From contig NC_092345.1 of assembly GCF_963676685.1 (NCBI RefSeq), positions 43,545,838-43,609,837 on the forward strand: a stretch of DNA of 64,000 nt, read 5' to 3'. This stretch comes from Mytilus edulis. Taxonomy: Eukaryota; Mollusca; Bivalvia; Mytilida; Mytilidae. Shown in pieces: positions 38,283 to 49,785 of this stretch (position 1 is its first letter; each line of letters starts with the position of its first letter). The translations under genes were made by a program, and so were the position numbers. Below the pieces are notes generated by a model. It was not told the DNA's origin. It did not search any database and worked only from the letters and a program-made list of their open reading frames with translations.

Positions 38283-40353
38283 AAGTATATATATCCTATC
38301 TTAACTTAAGCAAAAAACTTAACATAAAAATTGGAAATTAATTCAAATTCGCTGGACCATGACCTACAGAGCAGAACCTCAAAATAGTTTTCAACATGTG
38401 ATTGCAAAGTCTTTTCTTAAATTTGTTAATTATTATTGCAAAGTCAAAAACTTTTTAATTTGTAAAATTATATTGCATAGTCATAATTTTCTTTAATTTG
38501 TTAAATAATATTGACCTAAAAATATGTTTTTATTTTATTCTAAACACTTTCCTAAATTCCTTTACAGCCAATATTTGCTACTCCCAAATTGAGCTTAGTC
38601 CAGTTGTGTGAAGAACAATCTGCTACAAAGACAGTCTGATTAAAACCAGCCCCTACTACAAGATGATGGTGGGGCTGGTTTTAATCAGACTGCAAAAAAG
38701 AAAGATTACACACAAAAAAAAACAACATAAATAACATAAATATCATGGATGTATTAAAACATATGATTGGGAAGTCAATGTTTTCTAAAATTTGATAGCA
38801 AAGTCAATCTTTTCTTAAATTTGTTCAATTGTATTGCAAAGTCAAAATTTTCTTTAATTTGTTAAATCATATTGACCTACAAAATATGTTTTTAATTTAT
38901 TCTGAACACTTTCATTAATTCCTTGAGAGCCCACACTTGCTACTTCCAAATGGAGCTTAGTCCAGTTGTGTGAAGAACAATCTGCTACATAGAGAGTCTG
39001 ATTAAAACCAGCCCCTACCATCAACTTGCAGTAGGGGCTGGTTTTAATCAGACTGCAAAAAAGAAAGATTTCACACAAAAAACATCACAAATAACAATAA
39101 TAGCATGGATGTATTAAAACATGTGATTGCCAAGTCATCTTTTTCTAAAATTTGATAGCAAAGTCAATCTTTTCTTAAATTTGTTCAATTGTATTGCAAA
39201 GTCAAAATTTTCTTTAATTTGTTAAATCATATTGACCTAAAAAATATGTTTTAAATTTATTCTGATCACTTTCATTAATTCCTTGAGAGCCCACACTTGC
39301 TACTCCCAAATGGAGCTTAGTCCAGTTGTGTAAAGAACAATCTGCTACAAGGAGAGTCTGATTAAAACCAGCCCCTACCATCAACTTGCAGTAGGGGCTG
39401 GTTTTAATCAGACTGCAAAAAAGAAAGATTACACACAAAAAACATCAGAAATAATAATATCATGGATGTATTAAAACATGTGATTGTGAAATCATTTTTT
39501 CTTAAATTTGATAACAAAGACAAACTTTTCTGAAATTTGTTAAATCATATTGACCTAAAAAATATGTTTTTAATTTATTCTAAACACTTTCATTAATTCC
39601 TTGAGAGCCCACACTTGCTACTCCCAAATGGAGCTTAGACCAGTTGTGTGAAGAACAATCTGCTACAAAGAGAGTCTGATTAAAACCAGCCCCTATCATC
39701 AACTTGCAGTAGGGGCTGGTTTTAATCAGACTGCAAAAAAGAAAGATTACACACAAAAAAACATCAGAAATAACATTAATATCATGGATGTATTAAAACA
39801 TGTGATTTTGAAATCATTTTTTTCTTAAATTTGATAACAAAGACAAACTTTTCTGAAATTTGTTAAATTATATTGACCAAAAATATATTTTTCTTTTATT
39901 CTGAACTCTTTCATTATATCCTGAAGAGAAAATACTTGCTACTCCCCAATGGAGCTGATAGTTCTGTTGTTTGAAGTACAATCTGCAATAAAGACAGTCT
40001 GATTAAAACCAGCCCCTACTACAAGTTGATGGTGGGGCTGGTTTTAATCAGACTGCAAAAAAGAAAGATTACACACAAAAAACATCACAAATAACAATAA
40101 TAGCATGGATGTATTAAAACATGTGATTGCCAAGTCATCTTTTTCTAAAATTTGAAAGCAAAGTCAATCTTTTCTTAAATTTGTTCAATTGTATTGCAAA
40201 GTCAAAATTTTCTTTAATTTGTTAAATCATATTGACCTAAAAATATGTTTTTAATTTATTCTGAACACTTTCATTAATTCCTTGAGAGCCCACACTTGCT
40301 ACTCCCAAATGGAGCTTAGTCCAGTTGTGTGAAGAACAATCTGCTACAAAGAG

Positions 40354-42390
40354 AGTCTGATTAAAACCAGCCCCTACCATCAACTTGCAGTAGGGGCTGG
40401 TTTTAATCAGACTGCAAAAAAGAAAGATTACACACAAAAAACATCATAAATAATAATATCATGGATGTATTAAAACATGTGATTGTGAAATCATTTTTTT
40501 CTTAAATTTGATAACAAAGACAAACTTTTCTGAAATTTGTTAAATTATATTGACCAAAAATATATTTTTCTTTTATTCTGAACTCTTTCATTATATCCTG
40601 AAGAGAAAATACTTGCTACTCCCCAATGGAGCTGATAGTTCTGTTGTTTGAAGTACAATCTGCAATAAAGACAGTCTGATTAACACCAGCCCCTACTACA
40701 AGTTGATGGTGGGGCTGGTTTTAATCAGACTGCAAAAAAGAAAGATTACACACAAAAAACATCACAAATAACAATAATAGCATGGATGTATTAAAACATG
40801 TGATTGCCAAGTCATCTTTTTCTAAAATTTGATAGCAAAGTCAATCTTTTCTTAAATTTGTTCAATTGTATTGCAAAGTCAAAATTTTCTTTAATTTGTT
40901 AAATCATATTGACCTAAAAAATATGTTTTTAATTTATTCTGAACACTTTCATTAATTCCTTGAGAGCCCACACTTGCTACTCCCAAATGGAGCTTAGTCC
41001 AGTTGTGTGAAGAACAATCTGCTACAAAGAGAGTCTGATTAAAACCAGCCCCTTCTGCAAGTTGATGGTGGGGCTGGTTTTAATCAGACTGCAAAAAAGA
41101 AAGATTACACACAAAAAACATCATAAATAACATTAATATCATGGATGTATTAAAACATGTGATTGTGAAATCATTTTTTTCTTAAATTTGATAACAAAGA
41201 CAAACTTTTCTTTAATTTGTTAAATTATATTGACCAAAAATATATTTTTCTTTTATTCTGAACACTTTCATTATATCCTGAAGAGAAAATACTTGCTACT
41301 CCCCAATTGAGCTGATAGTTCTGTTGTTTGAAGTACAATCTGCAACAAAGACAGTCTGATTAAAACCAGCCCCTACTACAAGTTGATGGTGGGGCTGGTT
41401 TTAATCAGACTGCAAAGAAGAAAGATTACACACAAAAAACATCATAAATAACAATAATAGCATGGATGTATTAAAACATGTGATTGCCAAGTCATCTTTT
41501 TCTAAAATTTGATAGCAAAGTCAACCTTTCTTAAAATTGTTAAATTATATTGCAAAGTCAAAATTTTCTTTAATTTGTTAAATTATATTGACCTAAAAAA
41601 TATGTTTTTAATTTATTCTGAACACCTTCATTAATTCCTTGAGAGCCCACACTTGCTACTCCCAAATGGAGCTTAGTCCAGTTGTGTGAAGAACAATCTG
41701 CTACATAGAGAGTCTGATTAAAACCAGCCCCTTCTGCAAGTTGATGGTGGGCTGGTTTTAATCAGACTGCAAAAAAGAAAGATTACACACAAAAAACATC
41801 ATAAATAACATTAATATCATGGATGTATTAAAACATGTGATTGTGAAATCATTTTTTTTCTTAAATTTGATAACAAAGACAAACTTTTCTGAAATTTGTT
41901 AAATTATATTGACCAAAAATATATTTTTCTTTTATTCTGAACTCTTTCATTATATCCTGAAGAGAAAATACTTGCTACTCCCCAATGGAGCTGATAGTTC
42001 TGTTGTTTGAAGTACAATCTGCAATAAAGACAGTCTGATTAAAACCAGCCCCTACTACAAGTTGATGGTGGGGCTGGTTTTAATCAGACTGCAAAAAAGA
42101 AAGATTACACACAAAAAACATCACAAATAACAATAATAGCATGGATGTATTAAAATATGTGATTGCCAAGTCATCTTTTTCTAAAATTTGATAGCAAAGT
42201 CAATCTTTTCTTAAATTTGTTCAATTGTATTGCAAAGTCAAAATTTTCTTTAATTTGTTAAATCATATTGACCTAAAAAATATGTTTTTAATTTATTCTG
42301 AACACTTTCATTAATTCCTTGAGAGCCCACACTTGCTACTCCCAAATGGAGCTTAGTCCAGTTGTGTGAAGAACAATCTGCTACAAAGAG
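40354..42390. repeat. Higher-order repeat, copy 1 (2,037 bp, six units)
   Basis: All six hairpin starts in this block (40354 to 42032) reappear exactly 2,037 bp downstream. Shared private variants confirm a block duplication: TTAACACCAGCCCC breaking the stem at 40680 and 42717, and GACTGCAAAGAAG at 41410 and 43447. Confidence 0.9.
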
Positions 42391-44427
42391 AGTCTGATTA
42401 AAACCAGCCCCTACCATCAACTTGCAGTAGGGGCTGGTTTTAATCAGACTGCAAAAAAGAAAGATTACACACAAAAAACATCATAAATAATAATATCATG
42501 GATGTATTAAAACATGTGATTGTGAAATCATTTTTTTCTTAAATTTGATAACAAAGACAAACTTTTCTGAAATTTGTTAAATTATATTGACCAAAAATAT
42601 ATTTGTCTTTTATTCTGAACTCTTTCATTATATCCTGAAGAGAAAATACTTGCTACTCCCCAATGGAGCTGATAGTTCTGTTGTTTGAAGTACAATCTGC
42701 AATAAAGACAGTCTGATTAACACCAGCCCCTACTACAAGTTGATGGTGGGGCTGGTTTTAATCAGACTGCAAAAAAGAAAGATTACACACAAAAAACATC
42801 ACAAATAACAATAATAGCATGGATGTATTAAAACATGTGATTGCCAAGTCATCTTTTTCTAAAATTTGATAGCAAAGTCAATCTTTTCTTAAATTTGTTC
42901 AATTGTATTGCAAAGTCAAAATTTTCTTTAATTTGTTAAATCATATTGACCTAAAAAATATGTTTTTAATTTATTCTGAACACTTTCATTAATTCCTTGA
43001 GAGCCCACACTTGCTACTCCCAAATGGAGCTTAGTCCAGTTGTGTGAAGAACAATCTGCTACAAAGAGAGTCTGATTAAAACCAGCCCCTTCTGCAAGTT
43101 GATGGTGGGGCTGGTTTTAATCAGACTGCAAAAAAGAAAGATTACACACAAAAAACATCATAAATAACATTAATATCATGGATGTATTAAAACATGTGAT
43201 TGTGAAATCATTTTTTTCTTAAATTTGATAACAAAGACAAACTTTTCTTTAATTTGTTAAATTATATTGACCAAAAATATATTTTTCTTTTATTCTGAAC
43301 ACTTTCATTATATCCTGAAGAGAAAATACTTGCTACTCCCCAATTGAGCTGATAGTTCTGTTGTTTGAAGTACTATCTGCAACAAAGACAGTCTGATTAA
43401 AACCAGCCCCTACTACAAGTTGATGGTGGGGCTGGTTTTAATCAGACTGCAAAGAAGAAAGATTACACACAAAAAACATCATAAATAACAATAATAGCAT
43501 GGATGTATTAAAACATGTGATTGCCAAGTCATCTTTTTCTAAAATTTGATAGCAAAGTCAACCTTTCTTAAAATTGTTAAATTATATTGCAAGGTCAAAA
43601 TTTTCTTTAATTTGTTAAATTATATTGACCTAAAAAATATGTTTTTAATTTATTCTGAACACTTTCATTAATTCCTTGAGAGCCCACACTTGCTACTCCC
43701 AAATGGAGCTTAGTCCAGTTGTGTGAAGAACAATCTGCTACATAGAGAGTCTGATTAAAACCAGCCCCTTCTGCAAGTTGATGGTGGGGCTGGTTTTAAT
43801 CAGACTGCAAAAAAGAAAGATAACACACAAAAAACATCATAAATAACATTAATGTCATGGATGTATTAAAACATGTGATTGTGAAATCATTTTTTTCTTA
43901 AATTTGATAACAAAGACAAACTTTTCTGAAATTTGTTAAATTATATTGACCAAAAATATATTTTTCTTTTATTCTGAACTCTTTCATTATATCCTGAAGA
44001 GAAAATACTTGCTACTCCCCAATGGAGCTGATAGTTCTGTTGTTTGAAGTACAATCTGCAATAAAGACAGTCTGATTAAAACCAGCCCCTACTACAAGTT
44101 GATGGTGGGGCTGGTTTTAATCAGACTGCAAAAAAGAAAGATTACACACAAAAAACATCACAAATAACAATAATAGCATGGATGTATTAAAATATGTGAT
44201 TGCCAAGTCATCTTTTTCTAAAATTTGATAGCAAAGTCAATCTTTTCTTAAATTTGTTCAATTGTATTGCAAAGTCAAAATTTTCTTTAATTTGTTAAAT
44301 CATATTGACCTAAAAAATATGTTTTTAATTTATTCTGAACACTTTCATTAATTCCTTGAGAGCCCACACTTGCTACTCCCAAATGGAGCTTAGTCCAGTT
44401 GTGTGAAGAACAATCTGCTACAAAGAG
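42391..44427. repeat. Higher-order repeat, copy 2 (2,037 bp, six units)
   Basis: Near-identical to 40354-42390 by offset and shared variants. A third partial copy begins at 44428 (one unit), after which the order changes (A-type units at 44428 and 44747 follow each other). Indels between copies are few and compensate in length. Confidence 0.9.
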
Positions 44428-46440
44428 AGTCTGATTAAAACCAGCCCCTACCATCAACTTGCAGTAGGGGCTGGTTTTAATCAGACTGCAAAAAAGAAAG
44501 ATTACACACAAAAAACATCATAAATAATAATATCATGGATGTATTAAAACATGTGATTGTGAAATCATTTTTTTCTTAAATTTGATAACAAAGACAAACT
44601 TTTCTGAAATTTGTTAAATCATATTGACCTAAAAAATATGTTTTTAATTTATTCTAAACACTTTCATTAATTCCTTGAGAGCCCACACTTGCTACTCCCA
44701 AATGGAGCTTAGTCCAGTTGTGTGAAGAACAATCTGCTACAAAGAGAGTCTGATTAAAACCAGCCCCTACCATCAACTTGCAGAAGGGGCTGGTTTTAAT
44801 CAGTCTGCAAAAAAGAAAGATTACACACAAAAAAACATCAGAAATAACATTAATATCATGGATGTATTAAAACATGTGATTGTGAAATCATTTTTTTCTT
44901 AAATTTGATAACAAAGACAAACTTTTCTGAAATTTGTTAAATTATATTGACCAAAAATATATTTTTCTTTTATTCTGAACTCTTTCATTATATCCTGAAG
45001 AGAAAATACTTGCTACTCCCCAATGGAGCTGATAGTTCTGTTGTTTGAAGTACAATCTGCAACAAAGATAGTCTGATTAAAACCAGCCCCTACTTCAAGT
45101 TGATGGTGGGGCTGGTTTTAATCAGACTGCAAAAAAGAAAGATTACACACAAAAAACATCATAAATAACAATAATAGCATGGATGTATTAAAACATGTGA
45201 TTGCCAAGTGATCTTTTTCTAAAATTTGATAGCAAAGTCAACCTTTCTTAAAATTGTTAAATTATACTGCAAAGTCAAAATTTTCTTTAATTTGTTAAAT
45301 TAAATTGACCTAAAAAATATGTTTTTAATTTATTCTGAACACTTTCATTAATTCCTTGAGAGCCCACACTTGCTACTCCCAAATGGAGCTTAGTCCAGTT
45401 GTGTGAAGAACAATCTGCTACAAAGAGAGTCTGATTAAAACCAGCCCCTACCATCAACTTACAGTAGGGGCCGGTTTTAATCAGACTGCAAAAAAGAAAG
45501 ATTACACACAAAAAACCATCAGAAATAACATTAATATCATGGATGTATTAAAACATGTGATTGTGAAATCATTTTTTTCCTCAAATTTGATAACAAAGAC
45601 AAACTTTTCTGAAATTTGTTAAATTATATTGACCAAAAATATATTTTTCTTTTATTCTGAACACTTTCATTATATCCTGAAGAGAAAATACTTGCTACTC
45701 CCCAATGGAGCTGATAGTTCTGTTGTTTGAAGTACAATCTGCAACAAAGACAGTCTGATTAAAACCAGTCCCTACTATAAGTTGATGGTGGGGCTGGTTT
45801 TAATCAGACTGCAAAAAAGAAAGATTACACACAAAAAACATCATAAATAACAATAATAGCATGGATGTATTAAAACATGTGATTGCCAAGTCATCTTTTT
45901 CTAAAATTTGATAGCAAAGTCAACCTTTCTTAAAATTGTTAAATTATATTGCAAAGTCAAAATTTTCTTTAATTTGTTAAATTATATTGACCTAAAAAAT
46001 ATGTTTTTTAATTTATTCTGAACACTTTCATTAATTCCTTGAGAGCCCACACTTGCTACTCCCAAATGGAGCTTAGTCCAGTTGTTCAAAGAACAATCTG
46101 CTACAAAGAGAGTCTGATTAAAACCAGCCCCTACCATCAACTTACAGTAGGGGCTGGTTTTAATCAGACTGCAAAAAAGAAAGATTACACACAAAAAACA
46201 TCATAAATAACAATAATAGCATGGATGTATTAAAACATGTGATTGCCAAGTCATCTTTTTCTAAAATTTGATAGCAAAGTCAATCTTTTCTTAAATTTGT
46301 TCAATTGTATTGCAAAGTCAAAATTTTCTTTTAATTTGTTAAATCATATTGACCTAAAAAAATATGTTTTTAATTTATTCTGAACACTTTCCTTAATTCC
46401 TTGAGAGCCCACACTTGCTACTCCCAAATGGAGCTTAGTC

Positions 46441-49021
46441 TTCATCTTCGTGTAACTCGGTGAATGTGATGAATATTTTCAACTCGACTCCTCGACGTAG
46501 ACGCAGTCATGGTCATCGTCATTATACATCACCCTCTCTGCATGATGTCTCTATTAATGACTTGCTGCCATTCATACAAAAACCGTTAGGTATTCATCAC
46601 ATTCGCACGAAACTTTATTCATTACCCCTTTCAAAACTTCATTCTCTGTTCAATTTATGTTTGGAATCCACTGTTACAAACCCTCATTCAAACCAATACA
46701 AACTTCAAGCTATAATTTCGGATATTGCAAGTCACAGACTTTTCAAGCCAGTTCGCATTGGAAAAGATGAAAAAGAGAAAAGATATTTTCTAAATCTTTC
46801 CTTTGCCAACAAAGGTATCGATGGCGTCAACCTTGGCAATATCCTTCATCATAAATTAGTTCAATCGAAAATACCTCCTTATTTTAAAGACCAGTCTGTA
46901 CCAATAATTTCTTATACCTATACCAAACCTATTGCAACTAAAATTTTCAATTACAAACGCGTTTTGCAGGATCTCGATATTGACGACTTCAAGTCTAAAC
47001 CTCCTGATTGCACTTGTGCTAGTTCCCAATTCACATATAATCCCGCTGGCCACGTTATTACCGGTGACCTTAACATTGTTAATAACACTTCTCTACGAAA
47101 CGTGTTATCGAAAGGTCCGAAATATCGTGAGCCTAAATCCATCAATTGGAAATACAACTTTAAAATTTTGATGGATTCAGTCGAGGATTATGCCAGGCAA
47201 TGGGCTAAGCGCGAGAAGGAAGACGTAGACACTCTATCCGAATGGATAAAGGCAGTGAGGTCCTTAATACAAATCAGAATTAAGAAACTGAATGGGTCCA
47301 TCAATGCCCATGCTACGTCAATTTTTAAAGACCCAAATGTTGCTAAACACCTATCCGACCTCCATGATAAATATGTTGTTGTCCCCGCAGACAAAGCCCC
47401 AAATAACATCGTTTTTGTCTGTAAAAGTCATTACATTAATTGCTTGATAAACGAATTAGGTATAGACAATTCACTTGGAAACTCAACATATACCCTCACG
47501 ACACTTACCAAAGAGGAAATCCTGGATAATCATAGGTCTGTTCTTTGTTCCTTTGGTATTTCAACCAAAGATGAAGAACTGGATCTTCCATCACTGTATT
47601 GGATACCTAAACTACATAAGTGTCCTTACAAACAGCGGTATATTGCTGGGTCTTCCAAGTGCTCCACAAAACCTCTTTCTAAATTATTAACATCCATTTT
47701 ATCAGCAATCAAAGACGGGCTTCAAAGTTATTGTGAAACTGCCTATTCTAGAGGTGGCGTGAATCAGATGTGGATACTTAAAAATTCCAAAGATCTTTTA
47801 GAGTACATACAATCTAACTCTCTTTCATCTTGTAACAGTATTAAAACATTTGACTTCTCTACTCTTTACACAAGTATTCCACATTCCAAACTTAAAGACA
47901 AATTAAAAGAGTTGGTATTACTTTGCTTCATAAAAAAGAATGGCCAACGTAGATACAAGTATCTTGTCTTAGGGAGGGATAAATCCTACTTTGTAAAGAA
48001 TCACTCTGATTCAAACAAAAAATTCTCTGAAACCGATATTATCAAGATGCTTGATTTCTTGATTGACAACATATTTGTTACGTTCGGAGGACGTGTTTTT
48101 CAACAGACTGTCGGCATACCTATGGGAACAAACTGTGCCCCTCTACTTGCTGACTTGTTTCTTTATTATTATGAGGCTGACTTCATGCAGGAACTTCTTA
48201 GGAAGAAAGATAAGAAGTTAGCAATATCCTTTAACTCTACTTTCCGCTATATAGATGACGTTCTTTCACTAAACAATTCAAAATTTGGTGACTATGTGGA
48301 ACGCATCTATCCCATCGAATTGGAGATAAAGGATACTACAGATACAGTTAAGTCAGCTTCATATCTTGACTTACATCTAGAAATTGACAATGAGGGTCGG
48401 TTGAAGACAAAACTTTACGACAAAAGAGATGATTTCAGCTTTCCAATTGTGAACTTTCCATTTCTAAGTAGCAACATTCCAGCAGCACCTGCATACGGGG
48501 TATATATCTCTCAATTGATACGATATTCCCGTGCTTGCATTTCCTATCATGATTTTCTTGATAGAGGGTTACTGCTCACAAGGAAGCTATTAAATCAAGA
48601 GTTCCAAATGGTGAAGTTGAAATCATCCCTTCGTAAATTTTACGGACGCCATCACGAGTTGGTTGACCGTTATGGAATAACCATTTCACAAATGATATCG
48701 GATATGTTCCTCACGTCGTAACTACAATCCCCTTCCCTTTCATGAATTTGACCTACCGAATTAAGACTATTTACCGGATTTGTAATCACATAAGCAACAC
48801 GACGGGTGCCGCATGTGGAGCAGGATCTGCTTACCCTTCCGGAGCACCCGAGATCACCCCTAGTTTTTGGTGGGGTTCGTGTTGTTTATTCTTTAGTTTT
48901 CTATGTTGTGTCATGTGTACTATTGTTTTTCTGTTTGTCTTTTTCATTTTTAGCCATGGCGTTGTCAGTTTGTTTTAGATTTATGAGTTTGACTGTCCCT
49001 TTGGTATCTTTCGTCCCTCTT
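46441..49021 (+). mobile_element. Penelope-like retroelement inserted in the tandem array
   Basis: The element interrupts one array unit. TTAGTC occurs at both borders (46435-46440 and 49022-49027), a 6-bp target duplication, and removing the insert restores the unit. It has a short leader (28 bp to the first ATG), one long ORF, and a 300-bp 3' tail ending in TTTGGTATCTTTCGTCCCTC and a few Ts. The tail also occurs alone and inverted at 37598-37863, so it is the true 3' end. Without a longer relative I cannot tell whether the 5' end is complete. Confidence 0.9.
46469..48721 (+). CDS. Reverse transcriptase of a Penelope-like element, intact ORF
   Basis: About 750 residues from the ATG at 46469; the same frame is open back to 46439, with a GTG at 46460. 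Positions below count from that GTG. An N-terminal region holds a Cys-X-Cys (184-186) and HVITGDLNIV. The PLE-type block NVLSKGPKYREP (214-225) and PADKAPNNIVF (309-319) follow, then LYWIPKLHK (379-387). RT motif A is FDFSTLYTSIPH (464-475), motif B VGIPMGTNCAPLLADLFLY (551-569) and motif C YIDD (597-600). KLYDKRDDF lies at 651-659. All catalytic aspartates (465, 599, 600) are present. The usual C-terminal GIY-YIG endonuclease of Penelope elements is not seen: the ORF ends about 150 residues after YIDD. It copies its RNA into DNA at the insertion site. No internal stops or frameshifts, so the insertion looks recent. Confidence 0.88.
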   Translation: MNIFNSTPRRRRSHGHRHYTSPSLHDVSINDLLPFIQKPLGIHHIRTKLYSLPLSKLHSLFNLCLESTVTNPHSNQYKLQAIISDIASHRLFKPVRIGKDEKEKRYFLNLSFANKGIDGVNLGNILHHKLVQSKIPPYFKDQSVPIISYTYTKPIATKIFNYKRVLQDLDIDDFKSKPPDCTCASSQFTYNPAGHVITGDLNIVNNTSLRNVLSKGPKYREPKSINWKYNFKILMDSVEDYARQWAKREKEDVDTLSEWIKAVRSLIQIRIKKLNGSINAHATSIFKDPNVAKHLSDLHDKYVVVPADKAPNNIVFVCKSHYINCLINELGIDNSLGNSTYTLTTLTKEEILDNHRSVLCSFGISTKDEELDLPSLYWIPKLHKCPYKQRYIAGSSKCSTKPLSKLLTSILSAIKDGLQSYCETAYSRGGVNQMWILKNSKDLLEYIQSNSLSSCNSIKTFDFSTLYTSIPHSKLKDKLKELVLLCFIKKNGQRRYKYLVLGRDKSYFVKNHSDSNKKFSETDIIKMLDFLIDNIFVTFGGRVFQQTVGIPMGTNCAPLLADLFLYYYEADFMQELLRKKDKKLAISFNSTFRYIDDVLSLNNSKFGDYVERIYPIELEIKDTTDTVKSASYLDLHLEIDNEGRLKTKLYDKRDDFSFPIVNFPFLSSNIPAAPAYGVYISQLIRYSRACISYHDFLDRGLLLTRKLLNQEFQMVKLKSSLRKFYGRHHELVDRYGITISQMISDMFLTS

Positions 49022-49785
49022 TTAGTCCAGTTGTGTGAAGAACAATCTGCTACAAAGAGAGTCTGATTAAAACCAGCCCCTACCATCAACTTGCAGTAGG
49101 GGCTGGTTTTAATCAGACTGCAAAAAAGAAAGATTACACACAAAAAAACATCAGAAATAACATTAATATCATGGATGTATAATTTAAAACATGTGATTGT
49201 GAAATGATTTTTTTCTTAAATTTGATAACAAAGACAAACTTTTCTGAAATTTGTTAAATTAAATTGACCAAAAATATATTCTTATTTTTTTTCTGAACAC
49301 TTTCATTATATCCTGAAGAGAAAATACTTGCTACTCCCCAATGGAGCTGATAGTTATGTTGTTTGAAGTACAAACTGCAACAAAGACAGTCTGATTAAAA
49401 CCAGCCCCTACTACAAGTTGATGGTGGGGCTGGTTTTAATCAGACTGCAAAAAAGAAAGATTACACACAAAAAAACCATCATAAATAACAATTATATCAT
49501 TGATGTATTAAAACATGTGATTGTGAAGTCAAGTTTTTCTTCCATTTGAATGCAAAGTCCAATTTTATATTCTGTTCTGAATACTTTCAATAATTCCTTA
49601 ACCGTAATTCCTTAATAGCCAATACTGGCTACTCATCAATGGAGCTTATAGTTCAGATTCTGATTAAAATGATTACACACAAAAACATCATAAATAACAA
49701 GAATATCATTCATTTATTAAAACATGTGATGGCAAAGTCAAACTATTCTTTAATTGATAAAATTTATATTGCAAAGTAAAAAAAA
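49022..49785. repeat. Tandem array, right block (two hairpins and one degenerate unit)
   Basis: Continues the unit broken by the retroelement. Hairpins lie at 49060-49119 and 49388-49446. A last unit near 49620-49690 has lost the stem (only TTCTGATTAAAATGATTACA remains), marking the decayed right edge of the array. Confidence 0.9.

Larger units (their letters stand above)
38391..46440. repeat. Tandem array of about 320/360-bp units, each with a 59-60-bp stem-loop (left block, 23 hairpins)
   Basis: Each unit contains a near-perfect palindrome beginning AGTCTGATTAAAACCAGCCC and ending in its complement. Hairpins start at 38633, 38995, 39355, 39673, 39996, 40354, 40673, 41032, 41353, 41711, 42032, 42391, 42710, 43069, 43390, 43748, 44069, 44428, 44747, 45070, 45428, 45752 and 46111. 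Two flank types mostly alternate. Type A (about 360 bp) has CTCCCAAATGGAGCTTAGTC before the hairpin; type B (about 320 bp) has CTCCCCAATGGAGCTGATAG. The 74-aa minus-strand ORFs recurring here run across the palindrome and reflect unit identity, not coding selection. The left edge is degenerate. No known family is recognised. Confidence 0.95.

Noticed and set aside
46460-46468. GTG start for the reverse transcriptase ORF
   Set aside because: Animal translation normally uses ATG; the first ATG in frame is at 46469 and costs only three residues.
46856-47690. Several 65-79 aa ORFs on both strands inside the retroelement
   Set aside because: Overlap the intact reverse transcriptase frame; shadows of it.
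38854-49143. Family of nearly identical 66-80 aa minus-strand ORFs beginning MCVIFLF/MCEIFLF
   Set aside because: They run through the palindrome and its flanks once per type A unit. Identity follows from the tandem repeats, and units with an inverted loop or B flanks do not carry them. No domain, splice or start context supports coding.
38633-49446. CRISPR-like array
   Set aside because: Regular palindromic repeats, but the spacers are not unique: they are the same two sequences over and over, units are 320-360 bp, and the surrounding genes are animal.
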